Positions 24,288-34,150 of a DNA stretch of 64,000 nucleotides are shown in pieces. The translations under genes were made by a program, and so were the position numbers. Below the pieces are notes generated by a model, which was not told the origin of the DNA, did not search any database, and worked only from the letters and a program-made list of their open reading frames with translations. Every line of letters starts with the position of its first letter. Positions within the stretch are counted from its first letter, which is position 1. This DNA is from CAVRGQ01 sp963720785 (lineage in GTDB: Bacteria > Actinomycetota > Acidimicrobiia > IMCC26256 > DASPTH01), in assembly GCA_963720785.1 (NCBI GenBank), contig CAVRGQ010000008.1:806001-870000 (forward strand), given 5' to 3'.

Positions 24288-26858
24288 TCAGCCGGCCCGC
24301 AGTGCCGTGTCGAGCGCGTCGTTGTAGTCGAGCGCGCACCCGTCACGGTGGGCCGCAGCGTAGGCATCCTCACCGAGGGTTGCACGCACCTCCGCCACGA
24401 AGGCGTCGCGATGGGTGAGCTGGCTCCCCCAGACGCCCACGCCGATGATGTCGCGCCGATGGTCGGCCGCGCCGAGGAGCGTGGCCGCGAGCAGCGCGTC
24501 GCCGCGCCGGAAAGCGAGTCGGGCCGCCGCATCGAGCATGTAGGCGACCGAGTACATCACGCGTAGGGCCCGGTGGCGCGTGCCGCTCGACGCGAGCAGT
24601 TCGGCCGCGCGGTCGAGCTCGCCGTGCGCGAGGGCGCACTCCGCCAAGTTGACCTCGGCGAGGGCGGTGAACTGGGCGTCGCCCGCGGCCAGCGACGCCG
24701 TGAGCGTGTCCTCGAGGATCGTGCCCTCGTCGAAGCGCTGCTGCGCGACGCTCAACCAGGCGAGTGCGTTGAGCGCCGCGGCCTCACCCCAGACGTCGCC
24801 GAGGGCGCGGAACCCCTCGAGCGCCTCGACGGCGGACGCCTCGGCCTCCGCCTCGCCCACCGCCGGTCCGGCGAGCATCGCCGACGCGAGGGCCACGTGC
24901 GCCAGCACCTCGGCGTTACCCAACTCCTCGCCGAGCGCGCGGGCCTCCGCGAGCGCAGCGATCGCCTTCGTGTGGTCGCCCTTCCACATGGGGAAGAGGC
25001 CGGCGACCATCAGCATGCGCGCCCGCGAGAGCGCCGAGAGCCCGTCGCCGTGCTCGACGAGGATCTGGATGAGCTTCTCGCCCTGTTCGAGGCGACCGTT
25101 GATCCAGATCGCGGGCCACAGCGCCCACGCCATGTCGGCGTAGTCGTCACAGCGCCCGGTGACCAGGTACCAGGCGAGGGCGGCCCGCACGTTCCCGGCC
25201 TCGCCGCCGTCGGGATACCCCAACACGTCGAGCCACCGGGCCTGCTCCGGCCCCCGCACCCCGGCGCCGATCTCCAGGCTGAGAGCGCGGTACCAGGCGG
25301 CATGGCGGGCGCGGATCGCCGTCCCGTCGGGCGAGGCATCGAGCCGCTCCGCGGCCAGCTCCCGCACCATCTCCAGCATGCGGAACCGGGGCTCCCCCGC
25401 GCCCGGCTCCGCGCGGAGGAGGCTCTTGTCGACGAGTGAGGCGAGGGCGTCGAGCACCGCGAACTCGTCACGCGTGGATGCATCGTCGCCGAGGCCGTCG
25501 TTCCCGAGCACGGCGACCGCCGCGGCCAACGAGAAGCCGCCCGCGAACACGCCGACACACGCGAAGATCCGGCGCTCGTCGTCGGTGAGCAGGTCGTAGC
25601 TCCATTCGACCGTCGCCCGCAGCGCCTGTTGCCGCTGGGAAGATCCCGCGCGCCACCCGCGAGGAAGTCGAGCCGGCGGTCGAGCCGTTCGAGCAACGCG
25701 TCGAGCGACAGGAGGCGCGTGCGTGCCGCGGCCAGCTCGATCGCGAGCGGCACGTGCTCGACCCGCCGGCAGATGTCGAGGACGACGCGTTCGTCGTCAC
25801 CGGAGAGGGTGAACCCCCGTCGCACGGCCGACGCCCGCTGCACGAAGAGCTCCACCGCATCGTCGGGCGCCATCGGCGCCACGGCGAACTCGTGCTCGCC
25901 CGCGATGCGCAGCGCCTCGCGGCTGGTCACCAGCGCGCGCACCCACGGGGTCACCGCGAGGATGTCGGCGACGACCTGCGCCGCCGCCATCACGTGCTCG
26001 AAGTTGTCGACCAGGAGCAGCACTGATCGCTCGGCGAGGTCCTGGCGGAGCGCGTCGACCAGCGACTCCGCACCGACGTCGCGCACGCCGACGGCCTCGG
26101 CGATCGCGCCGGGCACCGCGGCCGCCTCGGCCACCGCGGAGAGACCGACGAACACCGCGCCTTCGTCGAACTTGCCCGCCACGTGCGCGGCGGCGCGGAT
26201 CGCGAGCCGGGTCTTGCCGACGCCACCGGGACCGGTGAGCGTGACGACGCGGTGTGTCGTCGTCGGTGAGCACGGCGCACAGCTCGTCGAGGTCGTCGTC
26301 GCGGCCGACGAACGAGGTGGTCTCCACCGGGAGAGCGATCCGAGCGTGCGCGTCGGCGTGCCGCGCGGCGCCGGTCGCTCCCCCGACGATGAACGACTCG
26401 CTGAGGAGCTGCGCGAGGTCGTCGGTGACCAGCCGCTCCAGTTCCTCCGCCGTCGCGAACGGCTTGAACGCCACCGGGGCGTCGTGGATGATTCCGTCGA
26501 GCATCGTCCGGAGGCGCGGCTCGCGGTCGGGCGAGGGCTCCTTGACGTAGAGCAGCTTCGGGCGGTCCCCCGAGAGCAGCCATTCGTCCTCCAGGCCCGA
26601 CACGTCCATGTCGGGGGCGACCCACCCGTAGCGCTGCCAGTAGATGCCGAGGAACACGTGGCTCTGCTCGAGGTACGACAGGTAGAGGCTGCGCGGTGGG
26701 TGGGCCCGGGCGCCGAGCTCGAAGAGCACGGGCGACAGGTGCAGGCGCTCGATCGCCCGCCGCACCGCGGCCCGCTCTTCGGCGAGCTCGAGCATGGTGG
26801 ACGACACGAAGACGCGGACGCGTTGGTCGGGCGTCAGGATCAGCGGGGCCGGTTCCAC
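24288..26858 (-). pseudogene. DUF4062-NB-ARC-TPR STAND ATPase, two frameshifts
   Basis: Corrected, this is an 856-residue STAND NTPase. The N-terminus is DUF4062 (RVRVFVSSTMLELAEERAAV, VFLGIYWQRYGWV), then an AAA/NB-ARC-like ATPase with Walker A TGPGGVGKT, Walker B VLLLVDNFEHV, sensor VTSREALRI, and the VPLAIELAAAR motif. A winged-helix-like FAGGFSLAAAV segment and a long alpha-helical repeat region fill the rest. No LuxR-type helix-turn-helix follows, unlike many actinobacterial relatives. An extra C near 26251-26252 hides the Walker A frame, and a missing base in GGG 25637-25639 breaks the gene again; the net length stays a multiple of three (857 codons). DUF4062 is thought to be an effector or signalling domain in such proteins, so a stress or conflict sensor is plausible. 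Confidence 0.75.
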
Positions 26859-26916
26859 GGCTCACATTGTGGCCTGGGAACTGCACTGCACGCCTGCTGC
26901 GGATACGTTGCGCCGG

Positions 26917-27777
26917 ATGAGCAGCACCTACCCGCCCGCGCGCCACGCGATTCGCGACCTCGACCTCTGGACGATCCACCCGTCGGCCGAACGGTCGGTG
27001 TGCGTCGGCTCCCTCACCGACGCCGTGCGCAACGCCGCCGGGGCGGCCGCACTCGGCTACCTCACCGCGGTGGCCGACGTGAGTGCCGCAGTGGTGGCGC
27101 TCATCGCGGGTGAACCCGAATGGACGGCCACCGCCGACCTCGCGCTGCACGGGGCGACACCGATCACCGAGGGCCCGGTCGTCGTGGAGAGCCGCCTCGT
27201 GCGGGCGGGCTCGAACATCGTGGTGGTGGCCGTCGACGTGTTCGACGGCGCCGGCCGTGGCCACGAGGACTTCCTCGATACCGCCCTCGACACCGCCGCG
27301 CTCCGCTGCGGCGCGCGCTCGATCATCACCTTCGCCCGCATCCCCCGCCGGGCATCGGCCGCGGCCGGGAAGTTCGACCCGGGCGCCAACCTCGGTCAGT
27401 GGCGCCACATGGGCCCCGACGACCCCGATGACGCCGCTGTCCCCCTCCTCGACCGGATCGGCCTGCGGGTCGTGGACCCCGCCACGGGCGTGGTGGAGAT
27501 CGACCAGACGCCCTACGTGGCCAACAGCTTCGGCACCATCAACGGCGGCGTGCTGGGCATGGTGTTCCAGGGCGCGGCCGAGGCCGCCCATCCCGGGCTC
27601 GTCGCCGTCGACGCGCAGATCCACTACCTCGCCCAGAGCAAGGTGGGACCCGCCCGCACGTCGCTCACGCGGATCCGGACGACCGCCGACCACGCCGTCT
27701 GCAGCCTCGACCTCGTTGACACCGGCAACGACGACCGCCTCCTCTCCCACGCGGTCGTCACCCTCGTCCGGGCCTGA
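26917..27777 (+). CDS. Hotdog-fold thioesterase-like protein (tandem hotdog)
   Basis: The 286-residue product looks like two hotdog domains. The second is a PaaI-type: TPYVANSFGTINGGVLGMVF contains the conserved Asn/Gly-Gly helix start, followed by VDAQIHYLAQSKVGPARTSL. The first half has AALGYLTAVADV and DLALHGATPITEGPVVVESR, the substrate-loop and central strands. Such proteins hydrolyse acyl-CoA thioesters in catabolic pathways. Start ATG 26917 gives the natural N-terminus. The stop codon lies inside a 12-base tandem repeat shared with the leader of the MFS gene 55 bases downstream, and the two are probably co-transcribed. Confidence 0.7.
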   Translation: MSSTYPPARHAIRDLDLWTIHPSAERSVCVGSLTDAVRNAAGAAALGYLTAVADVSAAVVALIAGEPEWTATADLALHGATPITEGPVVVESRLVRAGSNIVVVAVDVFDGAGRGHEDFLDTALDTAALRCGARSIITFARIPRRASAAAGKFDPGANLGQWRHMGPDDPDDAAVPLLDRIGLRVVDPATGVVEIDQTPYVANSFGTINGGVLGMVFQGAAEAAHPGLVAVDAQIHYLAQSKVGPARTSLTRIRTTADHAVCSLDLVDTGNDDRLLSHAVVTLVRA

Positions 27778-27807
27778 TCGCGGGCCTGATCGCAGGCCTG
27801 TTCGCAG
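27772..27807 (+). repeat. Three-copy 12-base tandem repeat
   Basis: GCCTGATCGCGG, GCCTGATCGCAG and GCCTGTTCGCAG follow each other directly. The first copy supplies the stop codon of the thioesterase gene, and the array fills most of the gap to the MFS gene. It looks like slippage expansion. Confidence 0.75.
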
Positions 27808-27832
27808 GCACCTGCGGTAGGTTCGTCCCGCC

Positions 27833-29194
27833 GTGGACGAGACCGACGACGCTGCCCCTTCCGGCACCCCCGCCCCCGCCGGCGCCTGGTCGGCCTTCCG
27901 GTCCCGCGACTTCTCCCTGTTCTGGAGCGCCGCGCTCATCAGCAACAGCGGCAACTGGATGCAGACGATCACGGTGCCGTTCGTGATCGACCAGATGACG
28001 CACTCCACGGTGTGGGTCGGCGTCGCCGCGTTCTGCTCGTTCTTCCCGTCGACCGTGGTGGGCCCACTCGCCGGGTCGCTCGCCGACCGCTACTCACGCC
28101 GCTCGGTGTTGATGTGGGCCCAGGCCATCCTCGCGGTATCGGCCTTCGCGTTGTGGGGCACGTACGCGGCGGGTGTGGCGACCACGTGGTCGATCCTCGT
28201 GTGCGTGATCATCGGCGCGATCGGCGCGGGCATCACCATCGCGTCGTGGCAGGCGTTCGTGACCCAGCTCGTCCCCAAGGAGTCGATGCTCAGCGCAGTG
28301 CGCCTCAACGGCATGCAGTTCACCGGAGCACGAGCGTTCGGTCCCGCGCTCGCCGGCCTCGTGCTCGCCACGCTCGGCCCGTCGATCGCGTTCTTCTTCA
28401 ACGCCGTCACGTACCTGCTGGTGATCGGCGTGTTGGCCGTGATCGCGGCGCGTCCGGTCGTCGGCGACAAGGACACAGGGACGGTGCGCGAGCACTTCCG
28501 GGAGGGCTGGCGCTACATGCGGGCCCGCACCGTGCTCGTCCTCGGGGTACTCGGGGCCGGTGTCTCGGCGCTGCTGGGCATCTCGATCGTGCAGCTCGCG
28601 GAACCATTCACCCGCAACGTGCTGCACGAGGGACCCGGGGCCTACGGGCTGCTCGTCGGCGCGTACGGCGTGGGTGCGATCCTCGGTTCGTTCGTGATGG
28701 TGGGTACCGGTGACCGCTGGCGTCGTTCGCGGTTCACCGTCGTCGGCTTCTCGCTGTTCGTCGTCGGCGAGGTCGTGCTCGGGCTCGCACCGGTGTACGC
28801 GATCGCGCTCGTCGGCCTCGGCGCCATCGGCATGGCCCAGGTCCTCGCGATGGTGTCATGCCAGACCGCCATCCAGGTGAACGTCGAGGAGCAGTTCCGC
28901 GGCCGGGTGCTGTCGATCTACGTGATGTGCTTCTTCGCGGGCACGCCGATCGGTGCGCTCCTGGGCGGCATCGCCGCCGACGTCGTCGGGCTGCGCGCGA
29001 CCGTCGTCGGCGCGGCCGTGCTCATGGCGGGCACCATCGTGTACCTCGTGCTGCGCTACGACGGGCTGCGTCCGCTCGACCAGTCGATCGCCGGCTTCGA
29101 CCAGGACGCCGTGCGGGTGGAGCGCGCCGGGCTCGCCGGCGCCGACCTCGACACCCCCGACCACCTCGCCGTCGAGGGCATCGACTTCGACTGA
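27833..29194 (+). CDS. MFS transporter (EntS/MFS_3-like exporter)
   Basis: This 453-residue membrane protein has twelve predicted hydrophobic helices, beginning FRSRDFSLFWSAALISNSGN, and the loop motif SLADRYSRRSVLMW between helices 2 and 3. SVLMWAQ and QAFVTQLVPKESMLSAVRLN match the MFS_3 (enterobactin exporter-like) subfamily. It has an acidic C-terminal tail of about 40 residues. Substrate unknown; export of a small molecule is likely. It starts with GTG 27833 and ends before a strong hairpin at a convergent junction. Confidence 0.85.
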   Translation: MDETDDAAPSGTPAPAGAWSAFRSRDFSLFWSAALISNSGNWMQTITVPFVIDQMTHSTVWVGVAAFCSFFPSTVVGPLAGSLADRYSRRSVLMWAQAILAVSAFALWGTYAAGVATTWSILVCVIIGAIGAGITIASWQAFVTQLVPKESMLSAVRLNGMQFTGARAFGPALAGLVLATLGPSIAFFFNAVTYLLVIGVLAVIAARPVVGDKDTGTVREHFREGWRYMRARTVLVLGVLGAGVSALLGISIVQLAEPFTRNVLHEGPGAYGLLVGAYGVGAILGSFVMVGTGDRWRRSRFTVVGFSLFVVGEVVLGLAPVYAIALVGLGAIGMAQVLAMVSCQTAIQVNVEEQFRGRVLSIYVMCFFAGTPIGALLGGIAADVVGLRATVVGAAVLMAGTIVYLVLRYDGLRPLDQSIAGFDQDAVRVERAGLAGADLDTPDHLAVEGIDFD

Positions 29195-29206
29195 CTCCCC
29201 TCTCCT

Positions 29207-29256
29207 GTTTTGGCGTCACCACGCGTCGCTATAGCGACCTCAGGTGACGCCAAAAC
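29207..29256. terminator. Nested hairpin at convergent junction, probable bidirectional terminator
   Basis: Outer arms GTTTTGGCGTCACC and GGTGACGCCAAAAC pair perfectly (14 bases). The loop itself contains the perfect palindrome GTCGCTATAGCGAC (29225-29238). It lies between the convergent MFS and amidohydrolase genes. The GGCGTCA core is shared with the two related hairpins at 36527 and 53466. Confidence 0.7.
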
Positions 29257-29272
29257 GGGCGGGTCGTGTGGT

Positions 29273-30417
29273 TCAGAGGGGGTCGCCGGTGCGGGCGAAG
29301 CAGTCGGCCATGTTCGTGCCGAGGAAGGCGGTCCGCACCGCGTCGTCGAGGTCGTCGAGGCCGGGTTGGAGGATGCCGAGCGGATCGGCGTTGCCCTCCT
29401 GGTGCGGGTAGTCGGAGGAGAACACCGTGAGGTCGGGCATCGCGTCGAGCGTCGCCCACACGTCGTCGCCGAAGCCGAGCAGCGGCGTGACCCGCAACTG
29501 GTCACGGAACATGTCGGCCGCGCTGCGCTCGTAGGGCCAGTCCCCCGTCGCGAACGACGACTGCGCCTGGCGCTCCATGATCGCCCGGAACCCGGGGATC
29601 CAGTCGGTGCGCACCTCGGCGCACAGCACGGTGAGCTGCGGGTGACGCGGCGAACACGCCGCCGTAGAGCAGACCCGCGAGGATCTGCTGCGCGACGAGA
29701 TGGCGCTGCGAGTTGGCGAGGCGCACGAGGCCGGCGACGCCCGAGCTGTTCGGCTGGTCCCACCCGATGTCGGCCCACCCGGCGAAGTCGGCGCCGGTGT
29801 TGCCCACGTGGATCACCGCGATCATCCCGAGGCGCACCGCGGCCTCGTAGACGACGTCGTACATCGGGTGGCCGGGTGAGCGACCGCCCGGCGGTCTGCC
29901 GTGCTCGGCGTAGAGGAAGAACGCGCGGTGAGCCGCGCGCCCGCGCCCGCTCGAGCTCCGCGACCGCGACGGCCGGGTCGGTGAGGTCGACGATGGCGAC
30001 GAGGTGCAGGCGGTCGGCGTGGTCGGACAGGGCGTCGGCGAGGAAGTCGTTGCACCGGCGCGCACCAACGGGTCGGTCCGCGCCGAGGAACTCCAGGCCC
30101 TGCCAGTAGCCGCCGGGATTCACCAGCGAGTGGTCGATCCCGATCGCGTCCATCCACTCGACCCGTTCGGTGGACGTCGACTGGTGGAGCGGGTGGAGGA
30201 TGACCGGGCCGCCCTTGTCCTCGGCCAGCTTGACCAGGCCGGGGAGCATCTGCGCCGCGGTCGGCTTCGGCTCCGGCAGGTCGGCGAGCAGGTCGCCGGC
30301 AATGGCGAAGGCGAGGCGGTCGAGCCCTTTCGGGATGCGGTCGACCCACGGTGCGAGCGGGTCCGTCCCCGAGGCGAAGGTCTGGACCTCCCAGTGCGTG
30401 TCGACATCGACGATCAC
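29273..30417 (-). pseudogene. Amidohydrolase family (Amidohydro_2) protein, two frameshifts
   Basis: Corrected, this is a 380-residue TIM-barrel metal hydrolase or decarboxylase of the ACMSD/LigW-like group. It starts MIVDVDTHWE (the family's metal-binding D/H strand), continues AIGIDHSLVNPGGYWQGLEF, then YDVVYEAAVRLGMIAVIHVG, and ends with VFSSDYPHQEGNADPLGI, whose Asp is the catalytic position. An extra base near 29934 and another near 29649-29650 break it; removing both gives exactly 381 codons. Both lie in GCGCG runs. It is divergent from the DUF4230 gene. Related amidohydrolases are at 31391 and 34151. Confidence 0.75.
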
Positions 30418-30461
30418 GGCGGCGCTCCTCCCCCAGGACCACCGGCGGTCACCGGCTGGCG

Positions 30462-30476
30462 GGTTACACCGTAACC
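30462..30476. promoter_or_regulatory. Operator-like palindrome GGTTAC-ACC-GTAACC
   Basis: Perfect 6-base arms with a 3-base spacer, 45 bases upstream of the amidohydrolase start and in the divergent spacer with the DUF4230 gene. The pattern suits a TetR- or GntR-type repressor. Confidence 0.45.
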
Positions 30477-30598
30477 ACGTTCTGCGATCGGGGGCACGTT
30501 CGTCTGCCGATTCGGGAACCCCGGGGGGTACTGCCGTCGTTCACTCTCCGGATCATGCACCCGTGCACCCGGCGCGGGCTCTCCTGGAGGGGACATCC

Positions 30599-31378
30599 AT
30601 GTCACTCATGCTCGAAGACCCGCCGCGCGCGCCCGAAGAGGCGGCGACCATGCCAGCAGCACCGGAGGTGACGGTGCGAGTGGTGACGGAGCACGCACCG
30701 GCCACCCGGAGGCGCCGCCTCCCCCGTCCCGGCAACGTGCTCTCCACCCTCGTCGCCCTCGCCCTGACCGTCGCGATCCTGCTGGCCGTGGGCGTCGCGA
30801 CCGGCTTCCTGCACCTCGGCAATCCGTTCGCGACCACCGCGATCGACCGGTCGCCGCCCGCGGTGCTCAAGCAGATGAGCAACCTCGCGACGTACTCCGC
30901 GGCCCAGGGTCGTTACCAGCAGACGATCGACGTCGAGGACGACGTGTCGATCCTGCCGTCGTTCCTCGCCGGTGAGCACACCGTGTTCCTCGCGCAGGGT
31001 TCGGTGGACGCGCAGGTCGACTTCTCGGGCATGGCGGCGGACGCGGTGCAGGTGCGCGGCGACAACGCCGTCACCGTGAACCTGCCCGAGCCCACACTGG
31101 CCGCGCCGGTGATCGACATGAACGCGAGTCGCGTCGCCAGCCACGACCGTGGCCTGCTCAACCGGGTGGGCGCGGTCTTCACCGACAACCCCAACGGCGA
31201 GCAGCGCTTCTACGAGCTGGCACAGGCGAAGATCGCCAAGGCGGCGAAGTCGGGCCAGCTCGTCACGCGCGCCGAGGCCAACACTACGAAGATGCTCCAG
31301 GGCCTCCTCGGCAAGGTGGGCTTCACCGACGTGCAGGTGAACTTCGTGCCGGCCGCGGCGGCCGGCTCCGCCAAGTAG
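30599..31378 (+). CDS. DUF4230 domain-containing membrane-anchored protein
   Basis: This 259-residue protein has a basic, proline-rich cytoplasmic N-terminus, one membrane helix at about residues 43-68 (STLVALALTVAILLAVGVA), and an extracytoplasmic domain beginning SPPAVLKQMSNLATYSAAQG and containing FLAGEHTVFLAQGSVDAQVD and VDFSGMAADAVQV, typical of DUF4230. Function is unknown; the domain resembles a beta-sandwich with a C-terminal helix (RFYELAQAKIAKAAKSG). GGAGGGG precedes the ATG. Confidence 0.8.
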   Translation: MSLMLEDPPRAPEEAATMPAAPEVTVRVVTEHAPATRRRRLPRPGNVLSTLVALALTVAILLAVGVATGFLHLGNPFATTAIDRSPPAVLKQMSNLATYSAAQGRYQQTIDVEDDVSILPSFLAGEHTVFLAQGSVDAQVDFSGMAADAVQVRGDNAVTVNLPEPTLAAPVIDMNASRVASHDRGLLNRVGAVFTDNPNGEQRFYELAQAKIAKAAKSGQLVTRAEANTTKMLQGLLGKVGFTDVQVNFVPAAAAGSAK

Positions 31379-31390
31379 CCAACGCGTGGG

Positions 31391-33127
31391 TCAGGCGGTT
31401 CGGTCCGGGGTGCTGCGTGCGCCCCGGACCACACCGGCCGGCTGCGCGCCGGTGCACTCGTCGTTCTCCAGCACGGCCACGCCGTTCTTGAACGTGGCGA
31501 CGTAGCCGTCGGCGCGCTGCAGCAGGCGCGGCGCACCACCGGGCAGGTCGTGCACCAGTTCGGGGCGGCGCACCGCGAGGCGGTCGAAGTCGATCACGTT
31601 GATGTCGGCGAGCTTCCCCGGTGCGATGACGCCCCGGTCGTGGAGGCCGTAGAGGGCAGCAGTGTCGGCGCTCTGCAGCTTCACCACCTGCTCCACCGGC
31701 AGGCCCTCACCGCGGCTGCGGTCGCGCGCCCAGTGCGTGAGCATCGTGGTGGGCATGCTGGCGTCGCAGATGGTCGCAACGTGGGCGCCGCCGTCGGCGA
31801 GGCCGACCACCGTGGCCGGGTGCACGAGCATCTCCCGGTTCGCGTCGGAGTTGCCCGCGGCGTAGTTGGTGACGTACCAACCGAAGAGCAGCGTGGGGTC
31901 GGCGATGGTCATGTCGATGATCACGTCGGCCGGGGTGACGCCCTGCACCTGCGCGATGCCCGCGACCGATTCCGCGAAGGTGGGCTCGTAGCTGATCGGC
32001 TCCACCATCGGGAACACGCGGTCCCACCGGGCGATGCCGAAGCCGTCTCCGGTGGGCAGCGCCTCGGCCTCCGCGACGATCGCGGCGCGCACCGACGCGT
32101 CGCGCAGGCGCGTGACGACCTCGGCGTCGGGGAGGCCGCGCAGCGCGGCGAACGACGGGCACTTGTCGAGCACGTGGTACGTGGAACCGAGCCCGGCGAG
32201 CGCACCCGCGGGGCGACCGCTGACCTGCACGACCACCAGCGCGCCGTCGGCCTGCGCCTGACCCGCGAGGGCCACGACGTCGCGCCAGAGGTCGGGCTTC
32301 GTGTTGTTCTGGCTGTAGAGCATGCACACGGGGCGGCCGGTGCGCGCCGCGAGGCGCGTCATCCAGTCGACCTCGCCGAGGATCTTCGTGACGTCCTCGC
32401 CGACGACACCCGGTGGCACCACCTGGAACACGCCGGCGCCGGCGCGCGTGAGCGCGTCGCCGAGGGCGAAGAGCTCGTCTTCGCTCGCGTAGGTGCCGGG
32501 GATCGGGGTGCGCTCGGGGCCCATGTAGTGGAGGACGGTGCGCGACGTGGAGAAGCCGAGCGCCCCGGCCGCGATGCCCTCCTCGATCAGCTTCGCCATC
32601 GTCGCGAGGTCGGCATCGGTCGGCGGTTCGTCGCGCGCGCCGCGCTCGCCCATCACGTAGGTGCGCAGCGCAGCGTGCGGCACCTGTGCGCCGACGTCGA
32701 TGCTGCGCGGCGTGTCGAGCGCGTCGAGGTATTCGGGGAACGTCTCCCACGACCAGTCGAGGCCGGCCTGCAGCGTCGCGAACGGGATGTCCTCGACGCT
32801 CTCCATCATCGACATCAACCACTCGCGCCGCTCGGGCGCGCACGGAGCAAAGCCCACCGAGCAGTTGCCGATCACCGCGGTGGTGACGCCGTGCCAGCAC
32901 GACGGTGTGAGGTCGGGATCCCACACCGCCTGGCCGTCGTAGTGGGTGTGGATGTCGACCACGCCGGGGGTGACGAGGAGCCCGTCGGCGTCGACGACAC
33001 GCGTGGCGGTCCCCGTGACCTTCCCCACCTCGGTGATGACGCCGTCGGTCACCGCGATGTCGCCCACGAAGGTGGGGGCGCCGGTACCGTCGGCGATGCG
33101 GCCATTGCGAATGATCAGATCGGGCAT
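31391..33127 (-). CDS. N-acyl-D-amino-acid deacylase family amidohydrolase
   Basis: This 578-residue metal-dependent hydrolase has the small beta-sandwich start MPDLIIRNGRIADGTGAPTF, the metal motif VDIHTHYDGQAVWDP (HxH), GNCSVGFAPC (the family cysteine/metal region), AAGALGFSTSRTVLH, and VVGLADGGAHVATICDASMP with the catalytic Asp. The C-terminal strand returns as GVIAPGKLADINVIDFDRL. D-aminoacylase relatives act on N-acyl-D-amino acids, but many uncharacterised homologues in this class occur in lipid and xenobiotic clusters. Convergent with DUF4230 (12-base gap) and downstream of DUF5996. Confidence 0.88.
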   Translation of the reverse strand: MPDLIIRNGRIADGTGAPTFVGDIAVTDGVITEVGKVTGTATRVVDADGLLVTPGVVDIHTHYDGQAVWDPDLTPSCWHGVTTAVIGNCSVGFAPCAPERREWLMSMMESVEDIPFATLQAGLDWSWETFPEYLDALDTPRSIDVGAQVPHAALRTYVMGERGARDEPPTDADLATMAKLIEEGIAAGALGFSTSRTVLHYMGPERTPIPGTYASEDELFALGDALTRAGAGVFQVVPPGVVGEDVTKILGEVDWMTRLAARTGRPVCMLYSQNNTKPDLWRDVVALAGQAQADGALVVVQVSGRPAGALAGLGSTYHVLDKCPSFAALRGLPDAEVVTRLRDASVRAAIVAEAEALPTGDGFGIARWDRVFPMVEPISYEPTFAESVAGIAQVQGVTPADVIIDMTIADPTLLFGWYVTNYAAGNSDANREMLVHPATVVGLADGGAHVATICDASMPTTMLTHWARDRSRGEGLPVEQVVKLQSADTAALYGLHDRGVIAPGKLADINVIDFDRLAVRRPELVHDLPGGAPRLLQRADGYVATFKNGVAVLENDECTGAQPAGVVRGARSTPDRTA

Positions 33128-33141
33128 GCCGGGACGGTAGC

Positions 33142-34053
33142 TCAGCTGCGGCAGAGGCCACCGTCCCATCCCGACAGGTCGGCCACCGCGGCGTAAGTCG
33201 AGTCGAGGAACTCCCGGACCGCCTCGGCCGGCGCCGCGGTCGAGCGCACGTCGTCGTAGGGCAGGATGAACTCGCCGAGGTCGTCGTGCCACGCCGCGCC
33301 GACGGGCCGGACGGTGGCGTGCTCGATCCCCTCGGGCTTCGGGTAGCCGTAGGCGTAGAAGGCGGGGGCCGGGTAGCGCTCGTCGCCGGCCCAGAACCCG
33401 GCGCTGCACTGCTCGTAGTCGTAGGTCTCCCGCAGGAGCAGATCGGCACCGGGAGGCGGCGAGCACGGGTCGCCGGAGAACCGGGTGACCGCGAGGTCCA
33501 TCGACCCCCAGAAGAACTGGGTGCGCGAGACCTTCCCGTTGAAGGCACCTCGGTACGCGTCGAACACCGGCAGGATCGATCCGAGCACGCGGTGGAAGCG
33601 GGTGACCGCCTCGCCGTCGTAACCCCGGGGCCGGGAGTCCTCGGGGAACGGCACCGGATCGGCGACCTCCTGGGGCATGGTCGAGAGTTCGGCGGTGACG
33701 CCGACGTCGCGCAGCGCGGCGAGGAACGCCTCGTGGAACGCGGCGACGCTCGCGGCGGTGAGGGGCACCGAACGGGTGAGCCCGGCGGAGGTGCGCACCA
33801 CGACCTCGTGGGCGATCAGGTCGGCATCGGCCTCCACCAGCCCGGGACCACCCGGCAGCGCGACCGGTACCGGTCCCGTGGTCAGGCCGCGGGCGCCCAC
33901 GTAGAGCGTGATGTGCGCCCACTCGGGCTCACGGGGTGAGCACGCCACGCGCAGCTTCCCCAGCACCTGGAGCTCCAACTGGAGGAACGACAACGTGTCC
34001 TTCCACGGCTCGTAGGGCAGGGCCGGCCAGGGATCGTGCGTCACGTCGGTCAC
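33142..34053 (-). CDS. DUF5996 family protein
   Basis: This 303-residue protein opens WPALPYEPWKDTLSFLQLEL with QVLGKLRVA, the DUF5996 signature. Later conserved blocks are SVPLTAASVAAFHEAFLAAL, GSILPVFDAYRGAFNGKVSR with QFFWGSMDLAVTRFSG, and GFWAGDERYPAPAFYAYGYP. Function is unknown. It lies 14 bases upstream of the D-aminoacylase-like gene on the same strand, probably one operon. It starts with GTG. Confidence 0.85.
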   Translation of the reverse strand: MTDVTHDPWPALPYEPWKDTLSFLQLELQVLGKLRVACSPREPEWAHITLYVGARGLTTGPVPVALPGGPGLVEADADLIAHEVVVRTSAGLTRSVPLTAASVAAFHEAFLAALRDVGVTAELSTMPQEVADPVPFPEDSRPRGYDGEAVTRFHRVLGSILPVFDAYRGAFNGKVSRTQFFWGSMDLAVTRFSGDPCSPPPGADLLLRETYDYEQCSAGFWAGDERYPAPAFYAYGYPKPEGIEHATVRPVGAAWHDDLGEFILPYDDVRSTAAPAEAVREFLDSTYAAVADLSGWDGGLCRS

Positions 34054-34115
34054 CTCGACAGGCTCGCGCGTGCGCCGGGCCGGCGCCCACCGACGGGGAA
34101 CTGCCGGGATTGCAT

Positions 34116-34131
34116 ACGGTATACGGACCGT
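34116..34131. promoter_or_regulatory. Possible operator ACGGT-N6-ACCGT
   Basis: Short inverted repeat in the spacer upstream of the amidohydrolase at 34151, embedded in an AT-richer patch (GCATACGGTATACGG), which may include the promoter. Confidence 0.3.
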
Positions 34132-34150
34132 TCAGAGGGGGAACCTGCGC

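Noticed and set aside
25990..28008. 672-residue minus-strand open frame
   Set aside because: Crosses the thioesterase gene and only its final part coincides with the STAND gene in a displaced frame.
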